Source: an uncultured Candidatus Saccharibacteria bacterium (lineage in GTDB: Bacteria; Patescibacteriota; Saccharimonadia; Saccharimonadales; Saccharimonadaceae). From it: DNA of 64,000 bases. Of this stretch, positions 43,870 through 52,979 are shown one piece after another. The notes below the pieces were generated by a model that was not told the DNA's origin, searched no databases, and worked only from the letters and a program-made list of their open reading frames with translations. The stretch spans positions 20,448-84,447 of the forward strand of contig CALJPD010000020.1 in the NCBI GenBank assembly GCA_937981355.1, written 5' to 3'. A program made the position numbers and the translations under genes. Within the stretch, counting starts at the first letter, position 1. The number at the start of each line of letters is the position of its first letter.

Positions 43870-45141
43870 ATGAGGGAACTCAGGCAAGCAAAACATAATA
43901 AATGGAGAGCACTGACTCGCGTGTCTCAGGCTGGGTGCCTGGTGGCAGTGGCCGCTGTGGTAGCATTGTTTGGCCAGCCCACACACGCTGCCCAAGACGT
44001 AGCTTGGAAAGAGCAAACTGGTTCTGGTGCAAAGAACTGGTCGACAATGGCTAGCTCGGCCGACGGCACCAAACTTGTTGCGGCAGCGAATGCAGGGAGT
44101 ATCTACACTTCGGCTGACAGTGGTGTAACGTGGAAGGAGCAAACAGTAACTGGGCTTGCTGGCCCGCAGAAGTGGACAGCCGTTGCCAGCTCGGCCGACG
44201 GCACCAAACTTGCTGCCTTCTACCAGTGGGGTGGCTATATGTACACCTCAGATGACGCAGGTGTCACCTGGAAGCAAAGAGGTCTCCCAGGAGCTGCTGG
44301 AGACTGGGTATCTGCTACGAGCTCGGCCGACGGCACCAAGCTTGCTGTTGTTGGGCGTGGCAGTAAGGTTTTTACCTCTGAAAACTCTGGTGCAACCTGG
44401 AAGGAACAAGCCAACCCAGGTGCAAAAAACTGGTCGTCTATCGCAAGTTCGGACGACGGCACCAAACTCGCCGCAACAGTAACCGACGGCTCGATCTACA
44501 CCTCAACAGACAGTGGTGTAACCTGGAAAGAACAAACTAGTTCTGGTACGAAGAAATGGTCGGCGATTGCCAGCTCAGCCGATGGTGCAAAGCTTGTTGC
44601 AACCGTGAATGGTGGTCGTGTTTACACCTCAACAGACAGTGGTGCAACCTGGAAAGAGCAAGATACTGCAGACCGCGCCTGGACAGCCGTTGCCAGCTCA
44701 GCTGACGGCACCAAACTCGCCGCAACAGTAACCGACGGCTCGATCTACACCTCAGACGATGGTGGTGCCACCTGGACAGAGAGTGAGAATACTGGACCAA
44801 ATGCGTGGACGGCTATTGTAATGTCTGCCACTGGGGATAAGCTTGCTGCAGCACTGAACGGTGGGAATATTCGCACCGCAACGGCCAAAGATAAGCCAGT
44901 TACACCACCTGCACCGACACCATCGCCAGCTCCCGCTCCCACGCCTGCTCCCGCACCGGAGCCAGCACCAGCCGCAGAACCAGCACCAGCCGCCACACCA
45001 GCGACAGAAACTGCTGCTCCTGCCAAGCACGAAGAACCAACGCTAGCCGATACTGGTGACAGTGTATGGCTTGTCGCTGCACTCGCAGCCAGTGGTCTTG
45101 GTGCCGGAAGCTTCTGGTTCGTTAAGAGCCGCAAGAGCTAA
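43870..45141 (+). CDS. cell-surface seven-repeat beta-propeller (BNR-type) with LADTG anchor
   Basis: 423 residues. ATG 43870 has AAGGAGGG 9 nt upstream. A signal peptide (CLVAVAAVVALFGQPTHAA) ends near residue 40. Seven repeats of about 43 residues follow, each with a W..(I/V)ASSADGTKL half and a YTSxDSGxTW BNR half, enough for one seven-bladed propeller. A Pro/Ala-rich wall-spanning region leads to LADTG, a hydrophobic helix and a basic end (KSRKS), a sortase-type signal variant of LPxTG. BNR repeats alone do not prove sialidase activity; no catalytic residues of that family are evident. Adhesion to the host cell is a reasonable inference. Confidence 0.85.
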   Translation: MRELRQAKHNKWRALTRVSQAGCLVAVAAVVALFGQPTHAAQDVAWKEQTGSGAKNWSTMASSADGTKLVAAANAGSIYTSADSGVTWKEQTVTGLAGPQKWTAVASSADGTKLAAFYQWGGYMYTSDDAGVTWKQRGLPGAAGDWVSATSSADGTKLAVVGRGSKVFTSENSGATWKEQANPGAKNWSSIASSDDGTKLAATVTDGSIYTSTDSGVTWKEQTSSGTKKWSAIASSADGAKLVATVNGGRVYTSTDSGATWKEQDTADRAWTAVASSADGTKLAATVTDGSIYTSDDGGATWTESENTGPNAWTAIVMSATGDKLAAALNGGNIRTATAKDKPVTPPAPTPSPAPAPTPAPAPEPAPAAEPAPAATPATETAAPAKHEEPTLADTGDSVWLVAALAASGLGAGSFWFVKSRKS

Positions 45142-45167
45142 CCGCTGAGGATTTCCTTACGCGAAGA

Positions 45168-45197
45168 GAGAAGGGCGATTACCGCCTTTCTCTTTTT
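45168..45197 (+). terminator. strong terminator
   Basis: GAGAAGGGCG pairs with CGCCTTTCTC (one wobble) and is followed by TTTTTCTTG. Confidence 0.85.
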
Positions 45198-45341
45198 CTT
45201 GTTTGAAGCTGAGGATTTTACCACGCCACAACGACGCCAGACGCTGCGAAAGCAGCGCGTTACCATGTAAAAACCTTGATTTAAAAAGCATAAGCGTTAT
45301 AATATGACCAGAGTTTTATACATAAAATAGGGGAGAAACGG

Positions 45342-48035
45342 GTGGTAAAACGAGCTATAATCACGCTGCTACTCATGACGGGCAGTATTCTGGCATTGGT
45401 TATTTTAACCAACGGAAAGACGACGGCTAATCAATGGGGCATGGTGTGGAACGATGAATTTAAAGGCGCGGCAGTGTCAAACGCGTGGGATATACTCCAG
45501 CAGAACAAAGATAATTTGCAAAACACCCACCTAGCCTACAGCGCAAATAATATTAAAATCGTCGGCAACGACCATTTACAAATCACAACTCAGCGCCACT
45601 GCGCGAGTAGCCTGAGTGAGCCACTCACCGATGCCAATGCAAGCGAACAGCCATGCCCAAGTGGCAAGATGACACGCTACCTCAGTGGGCGAGTCAAGAA
45701 CCGACACAAAGTAGTTGATGGCACTAAGCCATTCCGAGCGGAGATTCGAGCAAAGTTTAATTGGAACGGTAAGCGTGGGACACGGCCATCGCTGTGGATG
45801 GTGAGCGGCAACACGCTACAAAATTGTGACGACACACCTGGTGCGAATGATCCCTATGGTGAGCTCGATATCATCGAGTGGTACTCATACACGCCTAACT
45901 ACGCGTGGTCGACGACGCATATGTCGTGCTATCACCACGGTGTCGACGCCACCTGGAAGACTGGCTGGCGGACGCGATCATTCTCGCATAGTGGTGAGCA
46001 CTATGCTGGTGCGCAGCCTGGCTCGTTTGCCTATGAGTGGCACACCTGGGCGGTCGAGTACGATGGCACAACGGTCAAATATTTTGTAGATGACCAGCCC
46101 ATCAAAGTATATCGCTACCATGTGAGCCCCACCAATAATGGCACCATTACTCCCAAGAAGGATGCCGAGCCGCTCACGAAGATCGCCAGCCAAGAGAATA
46201 TCAACGCCGCATTTCACCGTGGCTGGCAATTTATCCTCAACGACTATGTCGAGATAAGCAAAAACCTCAGCCCTATCGACCCATCCGACTCATTTCCTAT
46301 GCAGACGATGCTGATCGACTACGTGCGCGTCTTCCAAAAGGGTGTGGGCACGCAGCCGCCCGAGACGCCAGTCCCAGCAACAGGCGCTACATGGACCAAG
46401 CATCCAACAACTGATGCAAAGAATTGGTCATCGATTGCCAGCTCCGCCGATGGTAAAACGATGGTCGCCGTCGCCAAGGGGAGTAAGGTATATACCTCGC
46501 GTGATGCTGGTGCTACCTGGACAGAACAGCAAGACTCTGAGGCGCGCAATTGGGTAAGTGTCGCCAGCTCCGCTGACGGCACTAAACTCGCTGCGTTATA
46601 TGACTGGGGTGGCTACATCGTTACCTCAAGCGATGGTGGCACAACATGGACAAAACATGCAGTCGAAGGTGCGCCAAACTGGACATCCATCGCCAGCTCC
46701 GCCGACGGCACCAAGCTTGTCGCCGTCGCAAAAGACAAAACAATCTACACCTCTTCCGACTCGGGCACTACCTGGACAATGCAGCCAAGCTCGGGTAGTC
46801 GCAAATGGCAGGCAGTCGCCAGCTCGGCTGATGGGAATAAGCTTGTTGCTCTTGTCGAGAATGGTGCGGTCTACACCTCAACCAATGCGGGTGTCACCTG
46901 GACGGAGCGTACAGCGGCGGGCACACGCGCTTGGACATCCATCGCCAGCTCCGCCGACGGCACCAAGCTTGTCGCTACAACGGCAGGCGGTAACCTCTTC
47001 GTCTCAATCAACGGTGGTGCTACCTGGACGGAGCGAGCTGCCGATGGTCGGCACAACTGGACATCTGCTACCATCTCTAATGATGGAAGTAAACTAACCG
47101 CAACCGCAGGTGGTGGTGGCTACATCTTTACCTCCAGCGATGGTGGTGCTAGCTGGGTGGCACAAACGTCTGCTGGCACACCAAACTGGGCGTCGGTTGT
47201 GAGCTCGGCTGACGGTACAATAGTCGCTGCAGTAGCGTATGGTGGTGCAATCTATACAGTTGATCACGCAAACCCAGATGAGCAGCGGATCGCTGCTGCC
47301 GAGGCTGCCGTAGCTCAAGCTGAGCAGAGCAGGACTAGTGCTGCGATCGACGCTGCCAAAGCGCTGGTCGACGCTGTGCGAGATCCTGCCAAAAAAGCCG
47401 CTCTCCAGGCGCGCCTAGCCGCAATTGTCACTACACCGACACCCAAAAAGCCAACAAACGCTACTGCAGTTGCCCAGCCGCATGGCGGTACTGTGACGGT
47501 ATCGACTGCTGGGGGTCAGTGTTATCACATCGCTACCGCAAAGGCGGCAGCTGCCCCGAGCCATTATCGCGGTCGTACACTGCATGATGTCGCTAGCTTC
47601 ACCATCACCTGCGACCACCAGCCGCCCAAGGTCGGGTACACCACGCACGTTGCACTCACACTGAGCCGCCGCTATGACGACACGAGCCGTGTGACTGTTG
47701 CGAAGGTTGTTAATGGCGCTATTACCGAGGATATCACCAACCGGATGAACTTTGGTACAACAGCAGACGGTAAATACACGACGATAACCTATGATGTAAC
47801 CGACGGTGGCTTTGGTGACGAAGATGGCGCTGCCAACGGCACTATTAGCGACCCAATTGCGGTGTACGAAGCAGAGTCATCACCTACAGCTAATCAGGCC
47901 AACAAACCGCGTGGCCAACACAAGTCACTCCTTGCCGACACTGGCCAGAGCATCCTCCTCATTGTTCTTGGTGCAGCCACCCTGGGCGGTACTGGAGTGT
48001 GGTTGATGCGAAAGCGACTACTCAGCCGTAAGTAA
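45342..48035 (+). CDS. surface GH16 glycosidase fused to a seven-repeat propeller, LADTG anchored
   Basis: 897 residues, GTG start with AGGGGAG upstream. A signal segment (residues 1-30) precedes a GH16 domain (about 30-330) with catalytic ELDIIEWY (ExDxxE) near residue 175. Seven BNR repeats like those of the preceding gene fill about 345-650. A helical module (VAQAEQSRTSAAIDAAKALVD), a beta domain resembling choice-of-anchor U (GGFGDEDGAANG) and LADTG plus helix plus RKRLLSRK complete it. GH16 enzymes cleave beta-1,3/1,4 glucans or galactans, so this may attack host or biofilm polysaccharide. The shared repeats suggest duplication and fusion with the gene at 43870. Confidence 0.88.
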   Translation: MVKRAIITLLLMTGSILALVILTNGKTTANQWGMVWNDEFKGAAVSNAWDILQQNKDNLQNTHLAYSANNIKIVGNDHLQITTQRHCASSLSEPLTDANASEQPCPSGKMTRYLSGRVKNRHKVVDGTKPFRAEIRAKFNWNGKRGTRPSLWMVSGNTLQNCDDTPGANDPYGELDIIEWYSYTPNYAWSTTHMSCYHHGVDATWKTGWRTRSFSHSGEHYAGAQPGSFAYEWHTWAVEYDGTTVKYFVDDQPIKVYRYHVSPTNNGTITPKKDAEPLTKIASQENINAAFHRGWQFILNDYVEISKNLSPIDPSDSFPMQTMLIDYVRVFQKGVGTQPPETPVPATGATWTKHPTTDAKNWSSIASSADGKTMVAVAKGSKVYTSRDAGATWTEQQDSEARNWVSVASSADGTKLAALYDWGGYIVTSSDGGTTWTKHAVEGAPNWTSIASSADGTKLVAVAKDKTIYTSSDSGTTWTMQPSSGSRKWQAVASSADGNKLVALVENGAVYTSTNAGVTWTERTAAGTRAWTSIASSADGTKLVATTAGGNLFVSINGGATWTERAADGRHNWTSATISNDGSKLTATAGGGGYIFTSSDGGASWVAQTSAGTPNWASVVSSADGTIVAAVAYGGAIYTVDHANPDEQRIAAAEAAVAQAEQSRTSAAIDAAKALVDAVRDPAKKAALQARLAAIVTTPTPKKPTNATAVAQPHGGTVTVSTAGGQCYHIATAKAAAAPSHYRGRTLHDVASFTITCDHQPPKVGYTTHVALTLSRRYDDTSRVTVAKVVNGAITEDITNRMNFGTTADGKYTTITYDVTDGGFGDEDGAANGTISDPIAVYEAESSPTANQANKPRGQHKSLLADTGQSILLIVLGAATLGGTGVWLMRKRLLSRK

Positions 48036-48059
48036 TAGCAAACGCATACGAGCAACAGC

Positions 48060-48090
48060 AAACCCCACACAGAAATCGTGTGGGGTTTGA
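48060..48090 (+). terminator. strong terminator after the GH16 gene
   Basis: AAACCCCACAC pairs perfectly with GTGTGGGGTTT around a 7-nt loop. Confidence 0.8.
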
Positions 48091-48235
48091 GATTTGTATG
48101 CAGCTTCTACTAGTCGCCCGTCTCAATACCGTATAGAGCAGAGCATCAAACGGTATATACGTGAGATATTTGCTCACGCGGCAGATGTGTATTATTATAC
48201 AGACAAATGTAATGATAAACAGGAACTAAACCGCA

Positions 48236-48766
48236 ATGCATAGCAGAAACGAAGGACTACAGACAGAGACCAACTGGCGCGGCCGATCAGCGAAGATTGT
48301 TGGCTCAGTGGCAGCACTAGCGGTTGCCACAGGAGGTGTGGCTAGCTGTGCAAGCCTGGAAAAAGATGTGGGTGTGACGATAAAAAGGCAATGCACAACA
48401 CACGACGGTGGTCTCGTTGGCTGGGAGAATGTTTCGTATAAAGATAACCCACCTTCCTTTACCGGGTATGAAGCCGATAAGGCAACGCTTCATTGCCCAA
48501 AGGGGTCAACCGTTACACCGGAGCACAGCGTGAGCTATACATTATTTGACCCAACTGACTCCACACAGCTCAATCATGCACGATGGGATCAGATGGAAGG
48601 CAGCAGTGTCTCGTATATTGTCAAAGAAACAAGTCGCGACGATCCAGTCCTGACGACAGAAAGCGACAGTACCGGCACAGAAGTTATAATACGTACAGTG
48701 GAGCAGAGTGGGCTTGCTGTGCATCTGGAGCGATACGAGCCAAAGAAACCATCGCACAATAAGTAA
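48236..48766 (+). CDS. putative lipoprotein of unknown function
   Basis: 176 residues. A basic N-terminus, a hydrophobic stretch (IVGSVAALAVATGGVAS) and Cys near residue 38 (GVASC) look like a lipoprotein signal, with a slightly unusual lipobox. The mature part is polar and contains two further Cys (QCTTHDGG, LHCPKG) that could form a disulfide. TATTAT lies about 45 nt upstream, with an AGGAAC-type site. No family recognised. Confidence 0.6.
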   Translation: MHSRNEGLQTETNWRGRSAKIVGSVAALAVATGGVASCASLEKDVGVTIKRQCTTHDGGLVGWENVSYKDNPPSFTGYEADKATLHCPKGSTVTPEHSVSYTLFDPTDSTQLNHARWDQMEGSSVSYIVKETSRDDPVLTTESDSTGTEVIIRTVEQSGLAVHLERYEPKKPSHNK

Positions 48767-48825
48767 AAAGATAATCCCGTCTGCCTTGCTAGGTTATATT
48801 ATAACGGGGAAGGAATTTAAAATAG

Positions 48826-49581
48826 ATGAAAACAATCTGCATTGACGAATCTGGTACACTAGGCTTTAGCTCTCACGAGCCGTACTTCGTCATGGCAGCG
48901 CTGATGATTGACGACGAGAAAGCGCTCAAGCGGATGAAGAATTTGATCCGGCGGGTGAACGCGTCTGCAATGCATCGACGTCAACAACCATCGCATAAGC
49001 CGTGGTATGAAGACCGTGTCCCATTTCACGAAAAGCAGCGCGCTCAGCGGCAGATCGTTACGAGTTTATCGGCGCAGGCCGACCACCGGATTGCGTACAC
49101 GGTCGTTGATAAGACGGTGCGAACGCCAGTTTTTCGGCGCAATCGACGTGTGCGTCACAAGCTGCGGCGGCGGATTTTGCTGCGACTCATTAGACAGTGG
49201 GTTTTGCAATATAATGACGATGTGCGTATTATCGTAAGCAACAAAACAATGAAGGCAGTGGCTGCTCGCAAGATAGAAAAATATCTGCAAGACCGGCTGA
49301 GCGATGAGCGTCAGTTTCCAATGGCTCGCTATCGCCACAAGATAGAGATTGTGCCAGTTGATCCACAGACGCACTACGGTCTGCGGATGATTGATTACAT
49401 TGCGCGGTTGATTCATCAGACATATACAAAGCCTATTCAACATCGGCTCCCGCCGCAAAAAGAGGCATTGCATAAGCTGAGCATTGCTAAGCTTCGCATT
49501 ATCAATGGTGAATTTATTACTGCCTATAATGTTGGTGCGCGGCGCTGGTATGGTTATGGTGATGGTGAGCACCTTGTGTGA
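48826..49581 (+). CDS. DUF3800 family protein
   Basis: 251 residues. The N-terminal IDESGTLGF and the later HYGLRMIDYIARLIHQ match DUF3800, an RNase H-like fold family found in accessory and mobile regions. The middle is very rich in Arg (RRNRRVRHKLRRRI). Nuclease activity is suspected for the family, not shown. GGAAGGAA lies about 10 nt before ATG. The gene at 49789 follows on the same strand. Confidence 0.8.
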   Translation: MKTICIDESGTLGFSSHEPYFVMAALMIDDEKALKRMKNLIRRVNASAMHRRQQPSHKPWYEDRVPFHEKQRAQRQIVTSLSAQADHRIAYTVVDKTVRTPVFRRNRRVRHKLRRRILLRLIRQWVLQYNDDVRIIVSNKTMKAVAARKIEKYLQDRLSDERQFPMARYRHKIEIVPVDPQTHYGLRMIDYIARLIHQTYTKPIQHRLPPQKEALHKLSIAKLRIINGEFITAYNVGARRWYGYGDGEHLV

Positions 49582-49701
49582 AAGCAGCATATAGCTTATA
49601 CTAGACGAAGGAGTCAGTCATATCGTCAGCTTATCTTACCAATGAGTGAAGTAGTGTGAGAGGTTTCCTCTATGGAACACTACCTGGCGGTGTGCATCTG
49701 T

Positions 49702-49728
49702 GGCGTGTTTGCGAAACACGCCTTTTTG
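49702..49728 (+). terminator. strong terminator after the DUF3800 gene
   Basis: GGCGTGTTT pairs perfectly with AAACACGCC around a 3-nt loop, then TTTTTG. Confidence 0.85.
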
Positions 49729-49771
49729 TTTTATCTATAAACACTCTTTGTTCGCATATACCACCACCTTG

Positions 49772-49780
49772 TGATATAAT
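49772..49780 (+). promoter_or_regulatory. extended -10 promoter of the broken gene
   Basis: TGATATAAT ends 8 nt before ATG 49789. Confidence 0.55.
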
Positions 49781-49788
49781 CTATCTCC

Positions 49789-50318
49789 ATGACAGAGAAG
49801 TTCCAAACATCAGCACACCCATCATCTGAAGAACCCAACGTGCAGATACATCTGCGCAACTTGCGAGCAAATGATGATGCGGATAAGCCACGCCTTGGTG
49901 TGTGGTACACCGAAGTGCGGGTGATGTCTATGTGGCAGATATCGGGGTAGGGAATCAGCCGCATCATAAGGATTTGCGGGCTGAGATTGGCTTTGAATCT
50001 AAGGACTCATACCTGGTATTACCAGAGGATTTTGCTTATACACTTGGTTTTGCGTTTGGGCGCTACAATCCAGACAAGGCCGAGCAAGATGCTTATGGCG
50101 CTTCTTACGACTTGCAGGCAGAGGTATCTGCCGCAACGACCGACGCCATTGTCCGCACAGCAATGCTTGGAATGAAGTATGCGCTTGTGGTTGACGCAAA
50201 GCAGCTAGCAGGTCTGCCACCGACCGTGCAGCATCCTGATACACAACTTCTTATACCTGAAGACTGGCAGGGCAAGGTCGACACGACAGGCATCGACCGT
50301 AGTGGCCGCTCAATATAA
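49789..50318 (+). pseudogene. gene of unknown function interrupted by a frameshift
   Basis: ATG 49789 reads about 40 coding-like residues, then runs out at TAG near 49950. From about 49900 another frame continues (GDVYVADIGVGNQPHHKDL to TTGIDRSGRSI) for 138 codons to TAA at 50318. Joined, they make one protein of about 175 residues; the second frame alone has no promoter or ribosome binding site. No slippery heptamer is evident near GGTGTGTGG, so mutation or sequencing error is more likely than programmed shifting. The product is not recognised. Confidence 0.5.
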
Positions 50319-50330
50319 CGAAGAGCACTC

Positions 50331-50867
50331 TTACTGATACACCGCCGGCTTTAGCACACCAATGTACGGCAAGTTGCGGTAGTGCTGGCGGTAGTCGAGG
50401 CCGTAGCCCACCACGAATTCATTGGGGGTAGGGATGCCGATGTAGTCTGCCTGCACATCCACTGTGCGGCGCTCGGGTTTATCTAGCAAGGTGCAGAGCT
50501 TAGTGCTGGCTGTCTGGCGCTTTGCAAATAAATCAAACAGCGCCTGGGCAGTGTGGCCCGTATCCACGATATCTTCCACTAGCAGTACATGCCGGCCAGC
50601 CACGTCTGTATCGAGGTCCTTCAGGATGCGCACATTGCCGGTGGAGGTTAGCTCATCGCCATAGCTCGAGACATCCATAAAGTCGATTTCCAGCATGCAA
50701 TCCATCGCCCGCACCAGGTCGATCATAAAGGGCGCCGCCCCGCGCAAAATACCCACCACCAGCGGGTTTTTATCGGCATATTCCTGGCTCAGCTGCTCGC
50801 CCAGACGCGCCACCGCCCGCGCAATGTCATCGTTAGTAAAGAGGATTGTTTCGATATCATTATGCAT
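50331..50867 (-). CDS. hpt: hypoxanthine phosphoribosyltransferase
   Basis: 178 residues from ATG 50867, fixed by a TACAAT box 7 nt upstream on this strand. The PRPP-binding motif VLLVEDIVDTGHTAQAL lies near residue 95, with VGILRGAAPF near residue 38 and the base-contacting NEFVVGYGLDY near residue 150. It salvages hypoxanthine and guanine to nucleotides, expected in an organism without purine synthesis. It diverges from the NUDIX gene. Confidence 0.93.
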   Translation of the reverse strand: MHNDIETILFTNDDIARAVARLGEQLSQEYADKNPLVVGILRGAAPFMIDLVRAMDCMLEIDFMDVSSYGDELTSTGNVRILKDLDTDVAGRHVLLVEDIVDTGHTAQALFDLFAKRQTASTKLCTLLDKPERRTVDVQADYIGIPTPNEFVVGYGLDYRQHYRNLPYIGVLKPAVYQ

Positions 50868-50874
50868 AAGAATT

Positions 50875-50883
50875 ATTGTAGCA
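50875..50883 (-). promoter_or_regulatory. extended -10 promoter of hpt (leaderless)
   Basis: TGCTACAAT on the - strand ends 7 nt before ATG 50867. Confidence 0.6.
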
Positions 50884-50951
50884 GATATAGGGTGTGGGGG
50901 CGAATTTTTGGAAGATGATGTGCAGTGAGAAATGCGTGGAGACGTGAACAA

Positions 50952-50960
50952 TGCTACAAT
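50952..50960 (+). promoter_or_regulatory. extended -10 promoter of the NUDIX gene (leaderless)
   Basis: TGCTACAAT ends 6 nt before ATG 50967, back to back with the hpt promoter. Confidence 0.65.
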
Positions 50961-50966
50961 ACCATC

Positions 50967-51536
50967 ATGACACAACGTACCATTCCACCCCATGCTCGGA
51001 TGATTCCGCCCGAGGCACAGTGTGTCTTTGCGGGCGAGATATTTCGCGTCTACCAGTGGCCGCAGCGGCTGTATGATGGCTCAGTAGCAACCTTCGAAAT
51101 GGTGCGCCGACCCGACACAGTGTTCATCATTGCGGTCGATGATGCAGGCAAGGTGCTCGTAAACGATGAAGAGCAGCCAGGCGGCATCGTGCGGCGTGGC
51201 CACCTACCGGCGGGGCGGGTCGACCCCGAGGATACAACCATCATTGCAGCAGCCCAGCGCGAACTGCGCGAGGAGACAGGCTGGGAGTTTGCCGACTGGC
51301 AGCTGCTGGAGGTGGTGCAGCCCGAAACAAAAATGGAATGGTTTGAACATCTCGTACTAGCCCGGCGACCAGTGCGCCACATGCCACCGTGCTGTGATGC
51401 AGGCGAGCGGATAACCACTCGAGCGATCTCCTGGCAGGAGCTTGTGCAATCAGCGGTGCTGTTGCGGCATTTCCCGTGGCTGCGCGATGTTGCCTCGGTG
51501 GAGGAGCTTGCTCCGCATCATAGGGGTGACCTATGA
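50967..51536 (+). CDS. NUDIX hydrolase, ADP-ribose pyrophosphatase-like
   Basis: 189 residues. The helix of the Nudix box (AAAQRELREETGWE, near residue 96) is complete; the Gly before it is displaced by one residue relative to the consensus. N-terminal FAGEIFRVYQWPQRLYDGS resembles ADP-ribose or nucleotide-sugar pyrophosphatases. The Nudix fold is clear, the substrate is not. Confidence 0.85.
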   Translation: MTQRTIPPHARMIPPEAQCVFAGEIFRVYQWPQRLYDGSVATFEMVRRPDTVFIIAVDDAGKVLVNDEEQPGGIVRRGHLPAGRVDPEDTTIIAAAQRELREETGWEFADWQLLEVVQPETKMEWFEHLVLARRPVRHMPPCCDAGERITTRAISWQELVQSAVLLRHFPWLRDVASVEELAPHHRGDL

Positions 51537-51661
51537 GGGCAATAGGGGTATGGATGTATCATATTTCCTATCCAGCGATATGGCTAAATCTAGTCGATAT
51601 TGCATACACAACAGGGTAAAATAATTACCTTCTGCGCTTCATACGGTATAATAGAAAAATT

Positions 51662-52465
51662 ATGAATCGACCTATCAAGCAGATAAAACAGATCAAGCAG
51701 CAGGGTAAGCTCCTGCGGATTTTTTGGCAGGCGCTGGCAGTAGCGACGGTGGTGGTGAGCGTGAAGTTCGTTCTGCACCGCCTGGGGTGGGAGCCGATCG
51801 AGCAGAGTTCGCTGCACAATAGCGTCATATCCAGCGTGACCTTTGTGATTGGTTTTTTGCTCTCGGCTACGATCGCAGACTACAAAGAGTCGGAGCGGAT
51901 CCCAGCGGAGTTTGCAGCGCTGCTAGAGGATATGTATGATGACGCCGCGGCGATTCACCAGAGCTATCCGGTGTTTGATATCGATGGCTTTCGGCACCAG
52001 CTCCATGCTGTAGCCCAAGGGTTTTCGGACGATGTGCGCCATTCGGCCTACGATGCCCGGCAGGACATCCGGGGCTTAACGCCGTATTTCGCCACGATGG
52101 AGCAGGGCAATGTGCCGCCCAACTTCATCGTCAAGCTCAAGCAGCAGCAGACGGTGCTGCTCCGCCACCGCCATCGGGTAGACTACATCCAGCGGATTCG
52201 CTTTATCCCCTCGGCATCTATCTTGGCGCGCTCCATTGTGATGGCGTTGCTTGGCCTCTTGCTCATTACTAATATCGACCCATTTGTCGCCAGCCTGACG
52301 GTGGTGGGGCTGATTAGCTTCATCTTGGTGTATATGATCATCCTCATTCATGTCATCGGCACACCCTTCCACAAGGCCGGCAAAACGCGCGACGACGTGA
52401 GCCTCTTCCTTATTCACGACGCGGAGGAATATCTGAGCGGCCCGAGCGATACGGCAAGTAAATAG
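51662..52465 (+). CDS. membrane protein, bestrophin-like/DUF4239-type
   Basis: 267 residues. Two hydrophobic segments in the N-terminal part (about 25-45 and 60-78) and two near 190-230 flank a helical cytoplasmic region. This N- and C-terminal pairing resembles bestrophin-like DUF4239 proteins, possible ion channels; the match is from general layout. TATAAT ends 9 nt before ATG. The first residues are Lys/Gln/Ile repeats. Confidence 0.6.
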   Translation: MNRPIKQIKQIKQQGKLLRIFWQALAVATVVVSVKFVLHRLGWEPIEQSSLHNSVISSVTFVIGFLLSATIADYKESERIPAEFAALLEDMYDDAAAIHQSYPVFDIDGFRHQLHAVAQGFSDDVRHSAYDARQDIRGLTPYFATMEQGNVPPNFIVKLKQQQTVLLRHRHRVDYIQRIRFIPSASILARSIVMALLGLLLITNIDPFVASLTVVGLISFILVYMIILIHVIGTPFHKAGKTRDDVSLFLIHDAEEYLSGPSDTASK

Positions 52466-52674
52466 CCGAGCTCGGTGTATCAATAGGGGTGTGAGAAGCG
52501 CGATATTTCTCGTGATAATCTCGGCCATTACGCTCCTTGCTAGAGTGACATCAGGGGCTGCTATGTATTAGGTTAACACTCCGTAAAATGTGAGCCGCTC
52601 ATGCGGTGGCTCGCTATTATCGCCCAACATTGCTATAATAGAACTGTACCAACACTAACCATGGAGGACCTCAC

Positions 52675-52857
52675 ATGGGACTTACTGACGACATCAAAGC
52701 CAAAGCCGAGGATGTGAAAGAAAAAGCTAAGGACGTGGCTGAGAACGTCAAAAGCGCTGCAGAAGATGCCGTTGATACCGCAAAGGAAAAGGCGAATGAC
52801 CTCGAGAATAAAGCTCACGAGACTAAGGGCTATGTAAAGGGCAAAATGGATCAATAA
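52675..52857 (+). CDS. small CsbD/LEA-like stress protein
   Basis: 60 residues, almost entirely an amphipathic Lys/Ala/Glu/Asp helix with 11-residue-type periodicity (KAEDVKEKAKDVAENVKSAAE), as in CsbD and LEA-like proteins made under stress. GGAGG lies 7 nt before ATG, with TATAAT about 40 nt upstream. A strong terminator follows, so it is a single-gene unit. Confidence 0.8.
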   Translation: MGLTDDIKAKAEDVKEKAKDVAENVKSAAEDAVDTAKEKANDLENKAHETKGYVKGKMDQ

Positions 52858-52880
52858 ATCCTGCGTCTTTTATGGCCACC

Positions 52881-52914
52881 AGAGCTGCTCCATATATAGG
52901 AGCAGCTCTTTTGG
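52881..52914 (+). terminator. strong terminator of the small stress protein gene
   Basis: AGAGCTGCTCC pairs perfectly with GGAGCAGCTCT, then TTTTGG. Confidence 0.85.
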
Positions 52915-52979
52915 TGTTGAGTGCACGTTTGCGAGGCGATAGCATGCATGGTATGATAAGAAAAATACAAGGAGGAACT

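Noticed and set aside
43870..45141. Sialidase from the BNR repeats
   Set aside because: BNR-type turns occur in many propellers; the Arg triad and catalytic Tyr/Glu context of sialidases are not visible.
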